From Allorhizobium borbori (GTDB lineage Bacteria > Pseudomonadota > Alphaproteobacteria > Rhizobiales > Rhizobiaceae): DNA of 64,000 nt. Positions 20,598 through 30,130 of the stretch are shown here, in pieces. Position 1 is the stretch's first letter, and each line of letters opens with the position of its first letter. The DNA is taken from contig NZ_JACIDU010000009.1 of the NCBI RefSeq assembly GCF_014196535.1, positions 62,001 to 126,000 of the forward strand. Direction: 5' to 3'. Under the pieces are notes generated by a model, which saw only the letters and a program-made list of their open reading frames with translations, made no database searches and had not been told where the DNA came from. The position numbers were made by a program, and so were the translations under genes.

Positions 20598-20920
20598 GCG
20601 GCCTGCCCTGGCAGAAAACAGACGACCACATACGCCTTGCCGTAAGGCTGACACCGAGTGGTGGGCGTGATGCGGTCGACGGCATCGAAGCCGATGCCAA
20701 TGGCGATACCCGGTTAAAGATGCGCGTCAGCGCTGTGCCGGAAAAGGGCAAGGCCAACAAGGCCATGATTGCAGCGCTCGCCAAGATGCTGGGCGTTTCC
20801 AAATCGTCGGTCGAACTGCTCTCCGGCGATACCGCCAGACAAAAAATCCTTCGGATCGATGGCGATCCGGAGGATATCGTTCAGCGTCTTGAAGCGCTCG
20901 TTCAAGACCGTCCGGCCTGA
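20594..20920 (+). CDS. DUF167 (YggU-like) protein
   Basis: A 108-residue protein with the DUF167 signature: basic beta-strand [16 protein letters not shown], then [38 protein letters not shown]. The family is conserved next to yggT in many proteobacteria but has no defined function. The start is taken as GTG at 20594, overlapping the yggT stop by four bases; an upstream ATG (20567) would add nine residues from inside yggT. The stop lies two bases from that of the convergent ppa gene. Confidence 0.87.
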   Translation: MSGLPWQKTDDHIRLAVRLTPSGGRDAVDGIEADANGDTRLKMRVSAVPEKGKANKAMIAALAKMLGVSKSSVELLSGDTARQKILRIDGDPEDIVQRLEALVQDRPA

Positions 20921-20922
20921 AA

Positions 20923-21462
20923 TCAGGCCTTCTTGGCGGCCTTGGCCCGTTCGATGGCTTCGACGATCAGCTTCTTGGCAACGTCGACACCCTGCCAGCC
21001 GGCGATCTTCACCCACTTGCCCGGCTCCAGATCCTTGTAGTGCTCGAAGAAGTGCTCGATCTGCTTCAGGGTGATATCCGGCAGGTCGGTATAGTTGTGA
21101 ACGTGGTCATAGCGACGCGTCAGCTTCGGCACCGGAACAGCAAGAATCTTCTCGTCCTTGCCGCCATCATCTTCCATGACCATGACGCCGATCGGGCGGC
21201 ACTTGATGACGCAGCCGGGGACCAGCGGGCGGGTGTTGCAGATCAGGACGTCGACCGGATCGCCATCTTCGGACAGCGTATGCGGCACGAAACCGTAATT
21301 GCCCGGATAGGTCATCGGCGTATAGAGGAAGCGATCGACAACGAGCGCACCGGCTTCCTTGTCCATTTCATACTTGATCGGCTGGCCGCCAACCGGAACT
21401 TCGATGATGACGTTCACGTCTTCCGGCGGGTTCTTGCCAATCTCAATCGCATCAATACGCAT
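20923..21462 (-). CDS. ppa: Inorganic pyrophosphatase
   Basis: Hydrolyses pyrophosphate to drive biosynthetic reactions. The 179-residue protein matches family I enzymes: [20 protein letters not shown], the catalytic signature [10 protein letters not shown] (metal-binding aspartates) and the [11 protein letters not shown]-terminal helix. A TTG 15 bases upstream keeps the frame open, but ATG 21462 gives the normal N-terminus with an AGAGG ribosome site. It is convergent with DUF167; GNAT lies upstream on the same strand. Confidence 0.97.
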   Translation of the reverse strand: MRIDAIEIGKNPPEDVNVIIEVPVGGQPIKYEMDKEAGALVVDRFLYTPMTYPGNYGFVPHTLSEDGDPVDVLICNTRPLVPGCVIKCRPIGVMVMEDDGGKDEKILAVPVPKLTRRYDHVHNYTDLPDITLKQIEHFFEHYKDLEPGKWVKIAGWQGVDVAKKLIVEAIERAKAAKKA

Positions 21463-21602
21463 GATAAGCCTCTGCAAGCTGGGTTAAGTTGGCCGTTTGG
21501 ATAAAGAGTTTCCAGCACCAATGCAACATGCACGTAGGCTAAAGCGCGCCTGAGGCGCAAACCTAATTTGGGGAATGACCGCCAGAGGACAACGAAATGT
21601 CC

Positions 21603-22109
21603 TCAGGGCCAGACGAAGCCGATCTTCTTCAGTTCCACACCGTCGAAGTCCTCCATGCCTTCCGCAACGTCGGACCCGCCCTGGGCGCGGAAGAAATGGC
21701 TGGCGTTCTCGCTGTCTTCAAGGCACCAGGCGACAAGACCGGAGCAGCCGAGCGATTTGAGAAGACGGCGACCTTCATGGAACAGGGTATAGCCAAGGCC
21801 GATGCCCTGATATTCGGGACGCAGGTAAAGTTCGTAGATCTCACCTTCCTGCGGCAAGGCCCGGGCGCGATTGAGGCCCAAGGTCGCATAACCGGCGATA
21901 ACGCCGGCCACATCGGCCACCAGAAGCGTTGCAGGACCGCGCGCTGCCTTGCGCCACCAGTCCTCGCGTCGCCGCTCCACCATGCGCGTAAGCGCCTTGT
22001 GCGGAATGAGCCCAGCATAGGCATATTGCCACGAAAGCCGGTGTGCATCGGAGATCGACGCCGCATCCTGAGGCTCGGCACGCCTCACATCAATGGTTAA
22101 CGTCTTCAT
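21603..22109 (-). CDS. GNAT family N-acetyltransferase
   Basis: A 168-residue protein with a GNAT core: N-terminal RRAEPQDAASISDAHRLSW, central beta-strands, and the acetyl-CoA loop LRPEYQGIGLGYTLFHEGRRLL (motif A, Q-x-x-G-x-G). The target (amino acid, polyamine, protein or antibiotic) cannot be read from sequence. The longer frame begins 22 codons upstream, but ATG 22109 gives MKTLTIDVRRAEP with GGAG eight bases before it. It stands alone upstream of ppa, 140 bases away. Confidence 0.85.
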   Translation of the reverse strand: MKTLTIDVRRAEPQDAASISDAHRLSWQYAYAGLIPHKALTRMVERRREDWWRKAARGPATLLVADVAGVIAGYATLGLNRARALPQEGEIYELYLRPEYQGIGLGYTLFHEGRRLLKSLGCSGLVAWCLEDSENASHFFRAQGGSDVAEGMEDFDGVELKKIGFVWP

Positions 22110-22244
22110 AACGCCGGCTCCGGTCCTTCGGTCGCGCACTCGATACATTTTCGCGCATCCGGCCTCCAACCTCATCGGAGACGGACCGATGTTAAGCTTC
22201 TTTTAACGATTGCAGCAAGCCCCCGAGACGTCCAACCCACAAAC

Positions 22245-22270
22245 AAAAACCCCGGCACGAAGGCCGGGGT
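22245..22270 (-). terminator. Rho-independent terminator after typA
   Basis: On the minus strand an eight-base-pair GC stem (22263-22270 with 22249-22256) with a six-base loop is followed by a run of T, 24-50 bases past the typA stop. It separates typA from the GNAT gene. Confidence 0.9.
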
Positions 22271-22293
22271 CTGATGGAGATCGCTCGAACCGA

Positions 22294-24114
22294 TCAGGCG
22301 AGTTTCGACTTTTCGAACCGCTTGCGATCGTTCGGGTCGAGATAGAGCTTGCGCAGACGGATGGACTTCGGCGTCACCTCCATCAGTTCGTCGTCCTGAA
22401 TCCAGGAGAGCGCGCGATCGAGCGTCATGCGGATCGGCGGCGTCAGCTTCACGGCTTCATCCTTGCCGGCGGCGCGGATGTTGGTGAGCTGCTTGCCCTT
22501 CAGCACGTTCACTTCCAGGTCGTTGTCACGGCTGTGGATGCCGATGATCATGCCCTGATAGACCTTTTCGCCCGGCTCGATGATCATCGGACCGCGATCT
22601 TCCAGGTTGAACATGGCATAGGCCACGGCTTCGCCCGAACCGTTCGAGAGCAGCACACCGTTGGTGCGCCCGGAAATCGCGCCCTTGTAGGGCTGATAGT
22701 CGTGGAACAGGCGGTTCATGATTGCCGTGCCGCGCGTGTCGGTCAGCAGTTCTGACTGATAGCCGATCAGGCCGCGCGTCGGGGCCAGGAACTTCAGGCG
22801 AACGCGGTTGCCGCCCGAGGGGCGCAGTTCGGTCATTTCTGCCTTGCGCTCGGACATCTTCTGCACGACCACGCCGGAATGCTCTTCGTCGACGTCGACA
22901 ACGACTTCCTCGATCGGCTCCATCATCTCGCCGGTCGCTTCGTCCTTGTGCATCACGACGCGGGGGCGCGATACGGCCAGTTCGAAGCCTTCGCGGCGCA
23001 TGGTTTCGATGAGAACGGCAAGCTGCAATTCACCACGCCCGGAAACGAAGAACGAATCCTTGCCTTCGGCTTCTTCGATCTTCAGCGCGACATTGCCTTC
23101 GGCTTCCTTGAACAGACGGTCGCGGATGACACGGCTCGTAACCTTGTCACCTTCGGTGCCGGCAAGCGGGCTGTCATTGACGATGAAGGACATCGTAACG
23201 GTCGGCGGATCGATCGGCTGCGCCTTCATGGCTTCGGTGACAGACGGATCGCAGAACGTGTCGGCAACCGTGCCCTTGGAAAGACCAGCAATGGCGACGA
23301 TGTCACCGGCATGGGCTTCCTCGATGGCGGTACGCTCGATGCCGCGGAACGCGAGGATCTTGGAAATACGACCGTTTTCGATCAGCTTGCCATCCTGGCC
23401 CAGAACCTTGACGGCCTGGTTCGGCTTGATCGAACCGGAAGCGATGCGGCCGGTGATGATACGGCCGAGGAAGGGGTTCGCTTCGAGAATGGTGCCGATG
23501 AGACGGAACGGGCCTTCCTCGACGGTCGGAGCCGGAACGTGCTTCAGCACCAGATCCAGGAGGGGAGCAAGCCCCTCTTCCTTCGGGCCTTCCGGGTTGA
23601 AGTTCATCCAGCCATCGCGGCCGGAACCGTAGAGGATCGGGAAGTCGAGCTGCTCATCGGTGGCGTCGAGGTTCGCAAACAGGTCGAACACTTCGTTGAT
23701 GACTTCCTCATGGCGGCCATCCGGACGGTCGATCTTGTTGATCGCGACGATCGGGCGAAGACCGACCTTCAGCGCCTTGGATACCACGAACTTCGTCTGC
23801 GGCATCGGGCCTTCAGAAGAGTCGACCAGAACGATAGCGCCGTCCACCATCGAGAGAATACGCTCCACTTCGCCGCCGAAGTCGGCGTGGCCGGGCGTGT
23901 CGACAATGTTGATGCGGGTATCCTTCCACTCGATCGACGTCGCCTTGGCAAGAATCGTGATGCCGCGCTCTTTTTCGAGGTCGTTGGAATCCATGACGCG
24001 CTCATTGACGCGCTGGTTCTCACGGAAAGAACCGGACTGCTTGAGAAGTTCGTCGACGAGGGTCGTTTTCCCATGGTCAACGTGCGCAATGATCGCGATA
24101 TTGCGAAGTTCCAT
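22294..24114 (-). CDS. typA: Ribosome-associated GTPase TypA/BipA
   Basis: A 606-residue translational GTPase involved in ribosome assembly and stress or cold adaptation. The G motifs are clear: G1 AHVDHGKTTL (residues 10-19), G3 DTPGHADFGGE, G4 NKIDRPD, with the EF-Tu/EF-G-like domains after them and the BipA C-terminal domain ending DPNDRKRFEKSKLA. The start is ATG 24114 (MELRNIAIIAHVDHG). A terminator follows the stop and the gene is divergent from phaR across 264 bases. Confidence 0.97.
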   Translation of the reverse strand: MELRNIAIIAHVDHGKTTLVDELLKQSGSFRENQRVNERVMDSNDLEKERGITILAKATSIEWKDTRINIVDTPGHADFGGEVERILSMVDGAIVLVDSSEGPMPQTKFVVSKALKVGLRPIVAINKIDRPDGRHEEVINEVFDLFANLDATDEQLDFPILYGSGRDGWMNFNPEGPKEEGLAPLLDLVLKHVPAPTVEEGPFRLIGTILEANPFLGRIITGRIASGSIKPNQAVKVLGQDGKLIENGRISKILAFRGIERTAIEEAHAGDIVAIAGLSKGTVADTFCDPSVTEAMKAQPIDPPTVTMSFIVNDSPLAGTEGDKVTSRVIRDRLFKEAEGNVALKIEEAEGKDSFFVSGRGELQLAVLIETMRREGFELAVSRPRVVMHKDEATGEMMEPIEEVVVDVDEEHSGVVVQKMSERKAEMTELRPSGGNRVRLKFLAPTRGLIGYQSELLTDTRGTAIMNRLFHDYQPYKGAISGRTNGVLLSNGSGEAVAYAMFNLEDRGPMIIEPGEKVYQGMIIGIHSRDNDLEVNVLKGKQLTNIRAAGKDEAVKLTPPIRMTLDRALSWIQDDELMEVTPKSIRLRKLYLDPNDRKRFEKSKLA

Positions 24115-24378
24115 CTGTCAAATCTCTGGGGCTGGGGCGCAAGGAGAGGAGAGCGCCATGTTCATTTGCCGCGCTCATAACCTGTTTTTCGCAGAAACGA
24201 AAGGGGGCGGGGCCGCCTCCGGCAAAATCGGGCCTTGGCTATGCGCGAAACCATACTAACCCGGATTTGTGTCAACTGTGCTGCTGCGATGCACAAATCG
24301 ATTGTATTTGCCGTTGATTTGGGCGTAAACTCCCAATGGAAGAGGAAAAATTGACCATTTTGACGGGAGGAGTTGAGA

Positions 24379-24894
24379 ATGGCCAAATCTATAGGCACGA
24401 CTATCATCAAGAAATATGCGAACCGACGCCTCTATAATACGGCGACCAGTTCCTATGTGACGCTCGATGACCTGGCGAAGATGGTACGGAAAGAAGAGGA
24501 GTTCTCCGTGCTCGACGCCCGCACCGGCGATGACATCACCCAGACGGTCCTGACGCAGATCGTGTTCGAACAGGAGACCGATGGCGGCAACGCGCTTTTG
24601 ACGCCCGCCTTCCTGCGCCGCCTGATCGCCTGCTATGGCGACCGGTCGCAGGCGATTGCCGGCGAGTTTCTCGACCACGCCATGCGCACCTTTACGGAAC
24701 AGCGCAGCCAGATGGCCGAACGGGCCGCCAGCGGTGCCGCGGGCGCGATCGAGGAAGAAGCTCGCCGCACGGCGGAAACCTTCCATCCGGCTTTCCGTGC
24801 AACGCGCCATGAACGCCGCCGCAGCGACAACCGCGACATCGAAGACCTGCGCGCCCAGTTCCGCACGCTGCAGGAGCGGCTGGACCGCCTCTGA
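24379..24894 (+). CDS. phaR: Polyhydroxyalkanoate synthesis repressor PhaR (AniA)
   Basis: A 171-residue transcriptional regulator that binds PHA granules and DNA to control phasin and PHA genes. The N-terminal PHB/PHA accumulation regulator domain is clear (GTTIIKKYANRRLYNT, SYVTLDDLAKMV, VLDARTGDDIT), with a helical C-terminus ending in a short coiled-coil (EDLRAQFRTLQERLDRL). ATG 24379 has an excellent GGGAGGAG ribosome site; a TTG two codons upstream is unlikely. PHA synthesis genes are not adjacent. A bidirectional terminator lies 64 bases downstream. Confidence 0.92.
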   Translation: MAKSIGTTIIKKYANRRLYNTATSSYVTLDDLAKMVRKEEEFSVLDARTGDDITQTVLTQIVFEQETDGGNALLTPAFLRRLIACYGDRSQAIAGEFLDHAMRTFTEQRSQMAERAASGAAGAIEEEARRTAETFHPAFRATRHERRRSDNRDIEDLRAQFRTLQERLDRL

Positions 24895-24957
24895 AACGAC
24901 GCGATCCGCCGGCGGGAAGAGGAGCCCGCCGGCGTGATCTTCACCGTCAGGACAAAC

Positions 24958-24988
24958 AAAAAGGCCATCCCGAGGGATGGCCTTTTTT
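24958..24988. terminator. Bidirectional terminator between phaR and rpmF
   Basis: A GC-rich inverted repeat (GGCCATCCC at 24963-24971, GGGATGGCC at 24974-24982) is flanked by five A on the left and six T on the right, so it can end both the plus-strand phaR transcript and the minus-strand rpmF transcript. Confidence 0.9.
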
Positions 24989-25010
24989 CATTCCAGACGG
25001 AATGCGCGGA

Positions 25011-25196
25011 TTATGCGCTTTCCTTCGGCGTCAGAACCTGGCGACCGCGATACATGCCCGTCTTCAGGTCGATGTGGTGCGGACGGCGCAGTTCGCCGGA
25101 ATTCTTGTCCTCGACGTAAGCCGAGCCCTTCAGCGCGTCAGCAGAACGGCGCATACCGCGCTTGGACGGGCTCGTTTTTCTCTTCGGTACAGCCAT
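25011..25196 (-). CDS. rpmF: 50S ribosomal protein L32
   Basis: A 61-residue basic ribosomal protein, beginning [20 protein letters not shown] and ending [11 protein letters not shown], the standard alphaproteobacterial L32. The frame is open further upstream, but ATG 25196 gives the invariant MAVPKRK start. Transcription is toward the bidirectional terminator at 24958-24988. It is upstream-linked to nothing obvious; the 142-base gap to the GST gene should hold its promoter. Confidence 0.97.
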   Translation of the reverse strand: MAVPKRKTSPSKRGMRRSADALKGSAYVEDKNSGELRRPHHIDLKTGMYRGRQVLTPKESA

Positions 25197-25338
25197 TTTC
25201 TCAACTCCAATTGACGTTCCGGACGGGGCCCGCGGAAAAACCGCGCACACAGAAACCCTGTCGATCCGGGAATTTGGCTGGCTTATACATACAAGCCGGG
25301 GCTTTGACCAGTCCCCGGACGCATTTTTTCACGAATCC

Positions 25339-25986
25339 TCAGACCTCGTCTTGCCTGACGATCCAGGGCTCGGCACAGGCAAGGTCTCGCCACTTCACAA
25401 AGGCCGGATGCGCCTTGATCGTATTCATATAATCGAGCGTATCCGCCGACCTAACGAGATCATAGGTATCGAAGCGGCTGACGACCGGCGCAAACATCGC
25501 ATCCGCCGCCGAAAAGGCTCCGAACAGGAAAGGTCCACCCGAGGTCGCCCGGCATTCGCGCCAGATCGTTTCGATGCGCGCCACATTGGCCGCCACGCCC
25601 GCGGGCAGCGCAATCGCCCGTTTCGGGCGACGGATGTTCATGGGACAGGCGCTCCGCAGGGCGACGAAGCCGGAAAGCATCTCCATGGAAACCGAGCGCG
25701 CAATGGCCTTCGCGTGGCGAGCGGCGGGCCAGAGCCCGGCCTCAGGAAAAAGCTCGGCCGCATACTCGATGATTGCCAGCGATTCCCACACATGCATATC
25801 ACCATGGTGAAGCACCGGCACGCGCCCGGTCGGCGAGACTTCAAGAAGATGCGGATTGCCGTTCTCGAAGTCGAAGGGCAAGAGCACCTCCTCGAAGGGA
25901 ATGCCGCAGCCCTCAAACGCCATCCATGGCCGTAGCGACCAGGAGGAGTAGTTTCTGTTACCGATATAGAGAACGAACCTGTCCAT
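25339..25986 (-). CDS. Glutathione S-transferase family protein
   Basis: A 215-residue protein with an N-terminal thioredoxin-fold domain (FVLYIGNRNYSSWSLRPWM, then TGRVPVLHHG and ESLAIIEYAAELFP for glutathione binding) and a helical C-terminal domain from about residue 90. The serine of the YSSWS segment is the likely catalytic residue. GST substrates cannot be told from sequence. ATG 25986 is preferred to a GTG four codons upstream because of a GAGGGG ribosome site. It lies 71 bases from the mtgA stop on the same strand. Confidence 0.9.
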   Translation of the reverse strand: MDRFVLYIGNRNYSSWSLRPWMAFEGCGIPFEEVLLPFDFENGNPHLLEVSPTGRVPVLHHGDMHVWESLAIIEYAAELFPEAGLWPAARHAKAIARSVSMEMLSGFVALRSACPMNIRRPKRAIALPAGVAANVARIETIWRECRATSGGPFLFGAFSAADAMFAPVVSRFDTYDLVRSADTLDYMNTIKAHPAFVKWRDLACAEPWIVRQDEV

Positions 25987-26057
25987 TGAACCCCTCACGC
26001 ATGTTGGCGCGAAGATAATCGCAGCAGGGTGGGCGGGACCAATGAATTCCCCAGAAC

Positions 26058-26804
26058 TCAGTTATAAATGCAGGTGATATAATCGCCAGAGGCCCGCGCC
26101 CGCCGCTCGATGACCGGCACGAGACGCGTCATGTTGCGGGTCGGCTTGGAGGCCTTGCGCAGAACGGGATTGGGCAGCGACACCGCAAGAAGCGTTGCCT
26201 GGCGTAGCGACAGCTTCGCAGCGGGCACCTTGAAATAATGCCGCGCCGCCGCCTCGATACCATAGAGCCCAGGCCCCCATTCGGCGATGTTGAGGTAGAT
26301 CTCCATCGTCCGCCGCTTCGACCACAGCGTATTGGCGAAAAGCGCCAGCGGCAACTCCAGCGTCTTGCGCAGGAAGGAGCGACCATTCCACAGAAAGAGG
26401 TTCTTGGCCGTCTGCATGGTGATCGTGCTGGCGCCGCGCGTTGCCTCACCGTCAAGCGCATCCTGCACCACGCCACGCAACTGGCCCCAGTCGACGCCGT
26501 TATGGGCGCAGAACTGCCCATCCTCAGACATCATCACCGCCTTCACGACATTCGGCGAAATGTCATCAAGTTCTACCCATTGCCGGTCATAACCGCGAAA
26601 AAAGGCAAGATCGGCCAGCATCAGGGTCGAGACGGGCCGAACGAAAGGCAGCCAGTACAGAACGATAAGGGCATAGGGGATGAGGACGAAAAAGCCGACG
26701 CCCATCAGAATGGAACGGAACCGGCCCTGAACGGACGGCAGAAAGCGCCGGGCGCGCACCGCCTCCCCGCCCCCATCCGTCTTGCCTTCCGCTTCAATAT
26801 CCAC
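26058..26804 (-). CDS. mtgA: Monofunctional biosynthetic peptidoglycan transglycosylase
   Basis: Polymerises lipid II into glycan strands at the inner membrane. The protein (about 248 residues) has one N-terminal membrane helix (around [20 protein letters not shown]) and a GT51 domain with the catalytic motif [14 protein letters not shown], then [37 protein letters not shown] and AARHYF. The start is uncertain: no ATG lies before the membrane helix in a sensible place. GTG 26804 is chosen for the GGAAGG upstream; GTG 26816 or 26819 are alternatives. A longer frame overlaps the divergent farnesyl diphosphate synthase and is unlikely. Confidence 0.93.
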   Translation of the reverse strand: MDIEAEGKTDGGGEAVRARRFLPSVQGRFRSILMGVGFFVLIPYALIVLYWLPFVRPVSTLMLADLAFFRGYDRQWVELDDISPNVVKAVMMSEDGQFCAHNGVDWGQLRGVVQDALDGEATRGASTITMQTAKNLFLWNGRSFLRKTLELPLALFANTLWSKRRTMEIYLNIAEWGPGLYGIEAAARHYFKVPAAKLSLRQATLLAVSLPNPVLRKASKPTRNMTRLVPVIERRARASGDYITCIYN

Positions 26805-26922
26805 GCGACCTTCCACCACTGCCGGGTTTGATAGGCATAAATAGCCCGCGACAGCCCGCAAGGCCAGAGTGGGACGCCGCTTTCCCGTTGCAACGAAACC
26901 CGCCTCATGCCAAACAGCACGC

Positions 26923-27834
26923 ATGAGCACGTCAGAGACTTTCGAACAGCGTCTGCGCAACCGGGCGGCCGGTATCGGGCAGCTCCTGGAACACATTCTG
27001 GCCGATGCGCCGGAGAGCGACGAGATTGCCCGCCCGCCCCGGCTTCTGCAAGCCATGCGCCACGGCGTTCTGAACGGCGGCAAGCGTCTTCGGCCCTTCC
27101 TCGTCATTGAAAGCGCAGCTATTTTCGGCGGCAGCGCGCTTGCCGCCCGCCGCGTGGGCGCCGCGCTCGAATGCCTGCATTGCTATTCGCTGGTGCACGA
27201 CGACTTGCCCGCCATGGATGACGACGATCTGCGACGTGGGCAGCCGACCGTCCACATCGCCTTTGACGAGGCGACCGCCATTCTCGCCGGTGATGGCCTG
27301 CTGACGCTGGCCTTCGACATCATCGCTGCACCGGAAACACCGCTGGCCGACAGGGAGAAGACGCAACTGGTTCTGGCGCTTTCCCGCGCCGCCGGCATAG
27401 GCGGCATGGTTGGCGGCCAGGCGCTCGATCTCGCCGCCGAAAAGGACCGCCCGGGCGAGCAGGGCATCGTCACCCTTCAGGCCATGAAGACCGGCGCGCT
27501 GATCCGTTTTGCCTGTGAGGCCGGCGCCATCCTCTCGGCCGCATCCACCGAAGACCGGCAGCGCATGCGCCGCTTCGGCGAAATCATCGGCCGCGCCTTC
27601 CAGATCGCCGACGACCTGCTCGATCTGACCGCCGATGCCGCCACGCTCGGCAAGGCCGCCGGCAAGGATGCCGCCCGCGGCAAGGGAACGCTGGTGGCAT
27701 TGCACGGAAAGGAATGGGCGGAGGCGGAACTGACCCGGCTGATCGACGAGGCCACCGCCCTCCTCGCCCCCTATGGCGACCGCGCCGCCATTCTGGTGGA
27801 AGCGGCCCATTTCGTGGCCCAGCGAAAGAACTGA
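26923..27834 (+). CDS. Farnesyl diphosphate synthase (IspA-type polyprenyl synthetase)
   Basis: Condenses isopentenyl diphosphate with dimethylallyl or geranyl diphosphate. The 303-residue protein has the first aspartate-rich motif [14 protein letters not shown] (DDx4D, the bacterial type II FPP synthase form), a second motif [10 protein letters not shown], and [10 protein letters not shown] near residue 50. It begins [19 protein letters not shown]; longer frames upstream overlap the mtgA leader. Its stop is two bases before hisC, so the pair is an operon. The gene could be named ispA; I leave the symbol blank because the product length (C15 or C20) is not shown. Confidence 0.9.
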   Translation: MSTSETFEQRLRNRAAGIGQLLEHILADAPESDEIARPPRLLQAMRHGVLNGGKRLRPFLVIESAAIFGGSALAARRVGAALECLHCYSLVHDDLPAMDDDDLRRGQPTVHIAFDEATAILAGDGLLTLAFDIIAAPETPLADREKTQLVLALSRAAGIGGMVGGQALDLAAEKDRPGEQGIVTLQAMKTGALIRFACEAGAILSAASTEDRQRMRRFGEIIGRAFQIADDLLDLTADAATLGKAAGKDAARGKGTLVALHGKEWAEAELTRLIDEATALLAPYGDRAAILVEAAHFVAQRKN

Positions 27835-27836
27835 GC

Positions 27837-28904
27837 ATGAGCAAATTCTGGTCGCCCCTCGTCGCTTCGCTTGAACCCTACGTGGCCGGTGAACAGCCAG
27901 CCATTCCGGATCTCATCAAGCTGAACACCAATGAGAACCCGTGGGGTCCATCGCCCCGCGTTCTCGATGCCATCCGCACGGCGGCAACCGACGACCTCCG
28001 GCTCTACCCGGATCCGTCAGCGACCCGTCTGCGCCAGACCCTGGCCACTTATCACGGCGTATCGCCGGATCAGGTCTTCGTCGGCAACGGCTCGGACGAG
28101 GTGCTGGCCTTCCTGTTTGCCGGCCTGCTGAAGCACGACGCGCCTTTGCTCTATCCAGACATCACCTACAGCTTCTACCCGACCTATAGCCGCCTCTTCG
28201 ACATAAACACGCGGATCATTCCGCTTTCGGACGATTTCCGTATTCGTCCGGAGGACTATGCGGGACCTTGTGGCGCAATCATCCTTCCCAATCCGAACGC
28301 ACCGACGGGCATCGGCCTGCCGCTTGCCGATATCTCGCAACTGGCCAGCACCCATGCGGATCAGGTCGTGGCGATCGACGAAGCCTATGTGGATTTCGGC
28401 GGCGAGACCGCCATTCCTCTCGTTGCCACACATGAGAATGTCATTGTCATCCGCACCTTCTCCAAGTCGCGATCACTGGCCGGCCTGCGCATTGGCTATG
28501 CGATTGCGCAGCGCCCGCTGATCGAGGCGCTGGAGCAGATGAAGGACAGCTTCAACTCCTATCCGCTGGACCGGCTGGCGCAGGTTGCCGCCATCGCCTC
28601 CATAGAGGATGAGGCATGGTTCTCCAGCCATCGCGACCGGCTGATCGCCATTCGTGAGGACCTGACAGCAAAGCTTGAGGCGCGCGGTTTCGAAGTGCTG
28701 CCCTCTCAGGCCAATTTCGTCTTTGCTCGTAAACCCGGTTTCGAAGGCAAGACACTGGCAACGGCGCTCAGACAACGCGCCGTGATCGTGCGCCATTTCG
28801 CCAGGCCCCGCATTTCGGATTTCCTGCGCATCACCATCGGCTCGGAAGCCGAATGTGCCCGGCTGATTGCCGCGCTCGACGCAATTTTCGAGAGCGCGAA
28901 CTGA
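27837..28904 (+). CDS. hisC: Histidinol-phosphate aminotransferase
   Basis: A PLP enzyme of the fold-type I aminotransferases, converting imidazole-acetol phosphate to histidinol phosphate. The 355-residue protein begins MSKFWSPLVASLEPYVAGEQ, with IKLNTNENPWGPSP, the NPNAPTG motif, the aspartate in AIDEAYVDF and the PLP-binding lysine in TFSKSRSLAGLRIGYA. Paralogues act on aromatic amino acids or other substrates, so the role in histidine synthesis is likely but not certain. ATG 27837 lies two bases after the upstream stop. It is convergent with the Cys-cluster gene (3-base gap). Confidence 0.93.
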   Translation: MSKFWSPLVASLEPYVAGEQPAIPDLIKLNTNENPWGPSPRVLDAIRTAATDDLRLYPDPSATRLRQTLATYHGVSPDQVFVGNGSDEVLAFLFAGLLKHDAPLLYPDITYSFYPTYSRLFDINTRIIPLSDDFRIRPEDYAGPCGAIILPNPNAPTGIGLPLADISQLASTHADQVVAIDEAYVDFGGETAIPLVATHENVIVIRTFSKSRSLAGLRIGYAIAQRPLIEALEQMKDSFNSYPLDRLAQVAAIASIEDEAWFSSHRDRLIAIREDLTAKLEARGFEVLPSQANFVFARKPGFEGKTLATALRQRAVIVRHFARPRISDFLRITIGSEAECARLIAALDAIFESAN

Positions 28905-28907
28905 TCG

Positions 28908-29315
28908 TCAGCCCGGATCGGGCCTGACCTTGAACACATCATCGCCAACGAAGACGATGACGTAACCGCCCTCAGGCTCAGGAGCCTTCGCCCATTCGCG
29001 AAGCTGGCTGACATGGGGCTCCTGCCGCCATGCATCGGGATAAGCGGGATCGACCAGAATGGTCGTCTGGGGTCCCTGCCGGTAGACCATCATATGCGCG
29101 ACAGTCGGCTCCCATTCGGCGCCTAGCCGCGCATCCGTCATCCATTCGCAGAAGAAATCCCGGCAGAGCCGGGGCCGGGCGGGATAGATCGCGCAGCCTC
29201 CCGCCGGGCTGCAATGCGCGCATGGCACATTCGCCGGTTTGTCGAGCGCGTCGATATCCGGCAGCCAGCAGCAGAGAATGCAGGTGCCGCAGGAGCGGCC
29301 CGCCGGTTCAGGCAT
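28908..29315 (-). CDS. YkgJ-like Cys-cluster (zinc/iron-chelating domain) protein
   Basis: A 135-residue protein with a CxxCxxCC motif (Cys9, 12, 15, 16 in SCGTCILCC), then CAHC, GGCAIYPARPRLCRDFFCEW. This cysteine set matches the YkgJ/UPF0153 zinc- or iron-chelating family, whose biochemical role is unknown in most members. A TTG seven codons upstream extends the frame, but ATG 29315 (MPEPAGRSCG) is more likely, with GGGAG nine bases before it. It lies between hisC (convergent) and the OmpA lipoprotein gene, which starts upstream on the same strand. Confidence 0.82.
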   Translation of the reverse strand: MPEPAGRSCGTCILCCWLPDIDALDKPANVPCAHCSPAGGCAIYPARPRLCRDFFCEWMTDARLGAEWEPTVAHMMVYRQGPQTTILVDPAYPDAWRQEPHVSQLREWAKAPEPEGGYVIVFVGDDVFKVRPDPG

Positions 29316-29350
29316 GGCAGGGCGCTCCCGCAACAAACAAATGCGCTGGA

Positions 29351-30016
29351 TCAGCCCTGACGGATCGGGGCGATCTGGATTTCCACGCGGCGATTCTGGG
29401 CGCGGCCCTGCGGCGTGGAATTCGAGGCGACGGGCTGCGACATGCCGTAACCGAGCGCCGAAACGCGGCGCTGGTCGAGGCCCTGACCACCGAGATAGGT
29501 GGCCACCGACATGGCGCGGCGCTCCGACAGGCCCTGATTGTAGGCAGCGTTGCCGACCGAGTCCGTATGGCCGTTCACATCGACGAGCGTCTTGTTGAAC
29601 TTGTTCAGCACGATGGCGACGGAGTTCAGTGTCGGATAGAATTCCGGCTTGATCGCATCCTGATCGGTGTCGAAGGTGATGTTCGACGGCATGTTCAGGA
29701 TGATACGATCACCGGCGCGGGTGACGGAAACACCCGTGCCCTGCAGTTCGGCGCGAAGCTGGGCTTCCTGCTGATCCATGTAATTACCGATGAGACCGCC
29801 ACCGAGCGCGCCGATGCCGGCGCCGATGAGGGCGGCATTGCGGCGGCTGTTGGCGTCATGACCGACGGCGAGACCGCCGAGCGCACCGACGGTCGCGCCC
29901 AGAAGCGCCCCGCCCGAGGTCTTCGACATCTGCTGTTCACCCGTATAGGGATTGGTAGTGGTGCAAGAGGCCAGAAGGCCGGCTGCAACGGCCAGCGTGA
30001 TAACCTTTTTCAACAT
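29351..30016 (-). CDS. OmpA-family outer-membrane lipoprotein (YiaD-like)
   Basis: A 221-residue lipoprotein: signal peptide with lipobox LLASC (Cys18), a glycine-rich segment (GGALLGATVGALGGLAVG and GAGIGALGGGLIGNY, residues about 35-80) that may insert into the membrane, and a C-terminal OmpA-like peptidoglycan-binding domain with NGHTDSVG and LSERRAMSVATYL. It anchors the outer membrane to peptidoglycan. It resembles E. coli YiaD. The gene is alone; start ATG 30016 gives MLKKVITLAVAAG. An upstream in-frame start at 30094 adds an unlikely leader. Confidence 0.92.
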   Translation of the reverse strand: MLKKVITLAVAAGLLASCTTTNPYTGEQQMSKTSGGALLGATVGALGGLAVGHDANSRRNAALIGAGIGALGGGLIGNYMDQQEAQLRAELQGTGVSVTRAGDRIILNMPSNITFDTDQDAIKPEFYPTLNSVAIVLNKFNKTLVDVNGHTDSVGNAAYNQGLSERRAMSVATYLGGQGLDQRRVSALGYGMSQPVASNSTPQGRAQNRRVEIQIAPIRQG

Positions 30017-30130
30017 GAAAGCTCCGAATATCCCTGTGTGCAAGCCAGCACTGCCGAACCAGCCGTGATGCGTCGAACTGAATCGCAGAAGCATTTACTT
30101 TTGATTAAGGCCAAATCTTGAAGGCCGGGC

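Noticed and set aside
24907-24934. GC-rich inverted repeat GCCGGCGGG/CCCGCCGGC just after phaR
   Set aside because: It lacks a T run, and the real terminator follows at 24958-24988.
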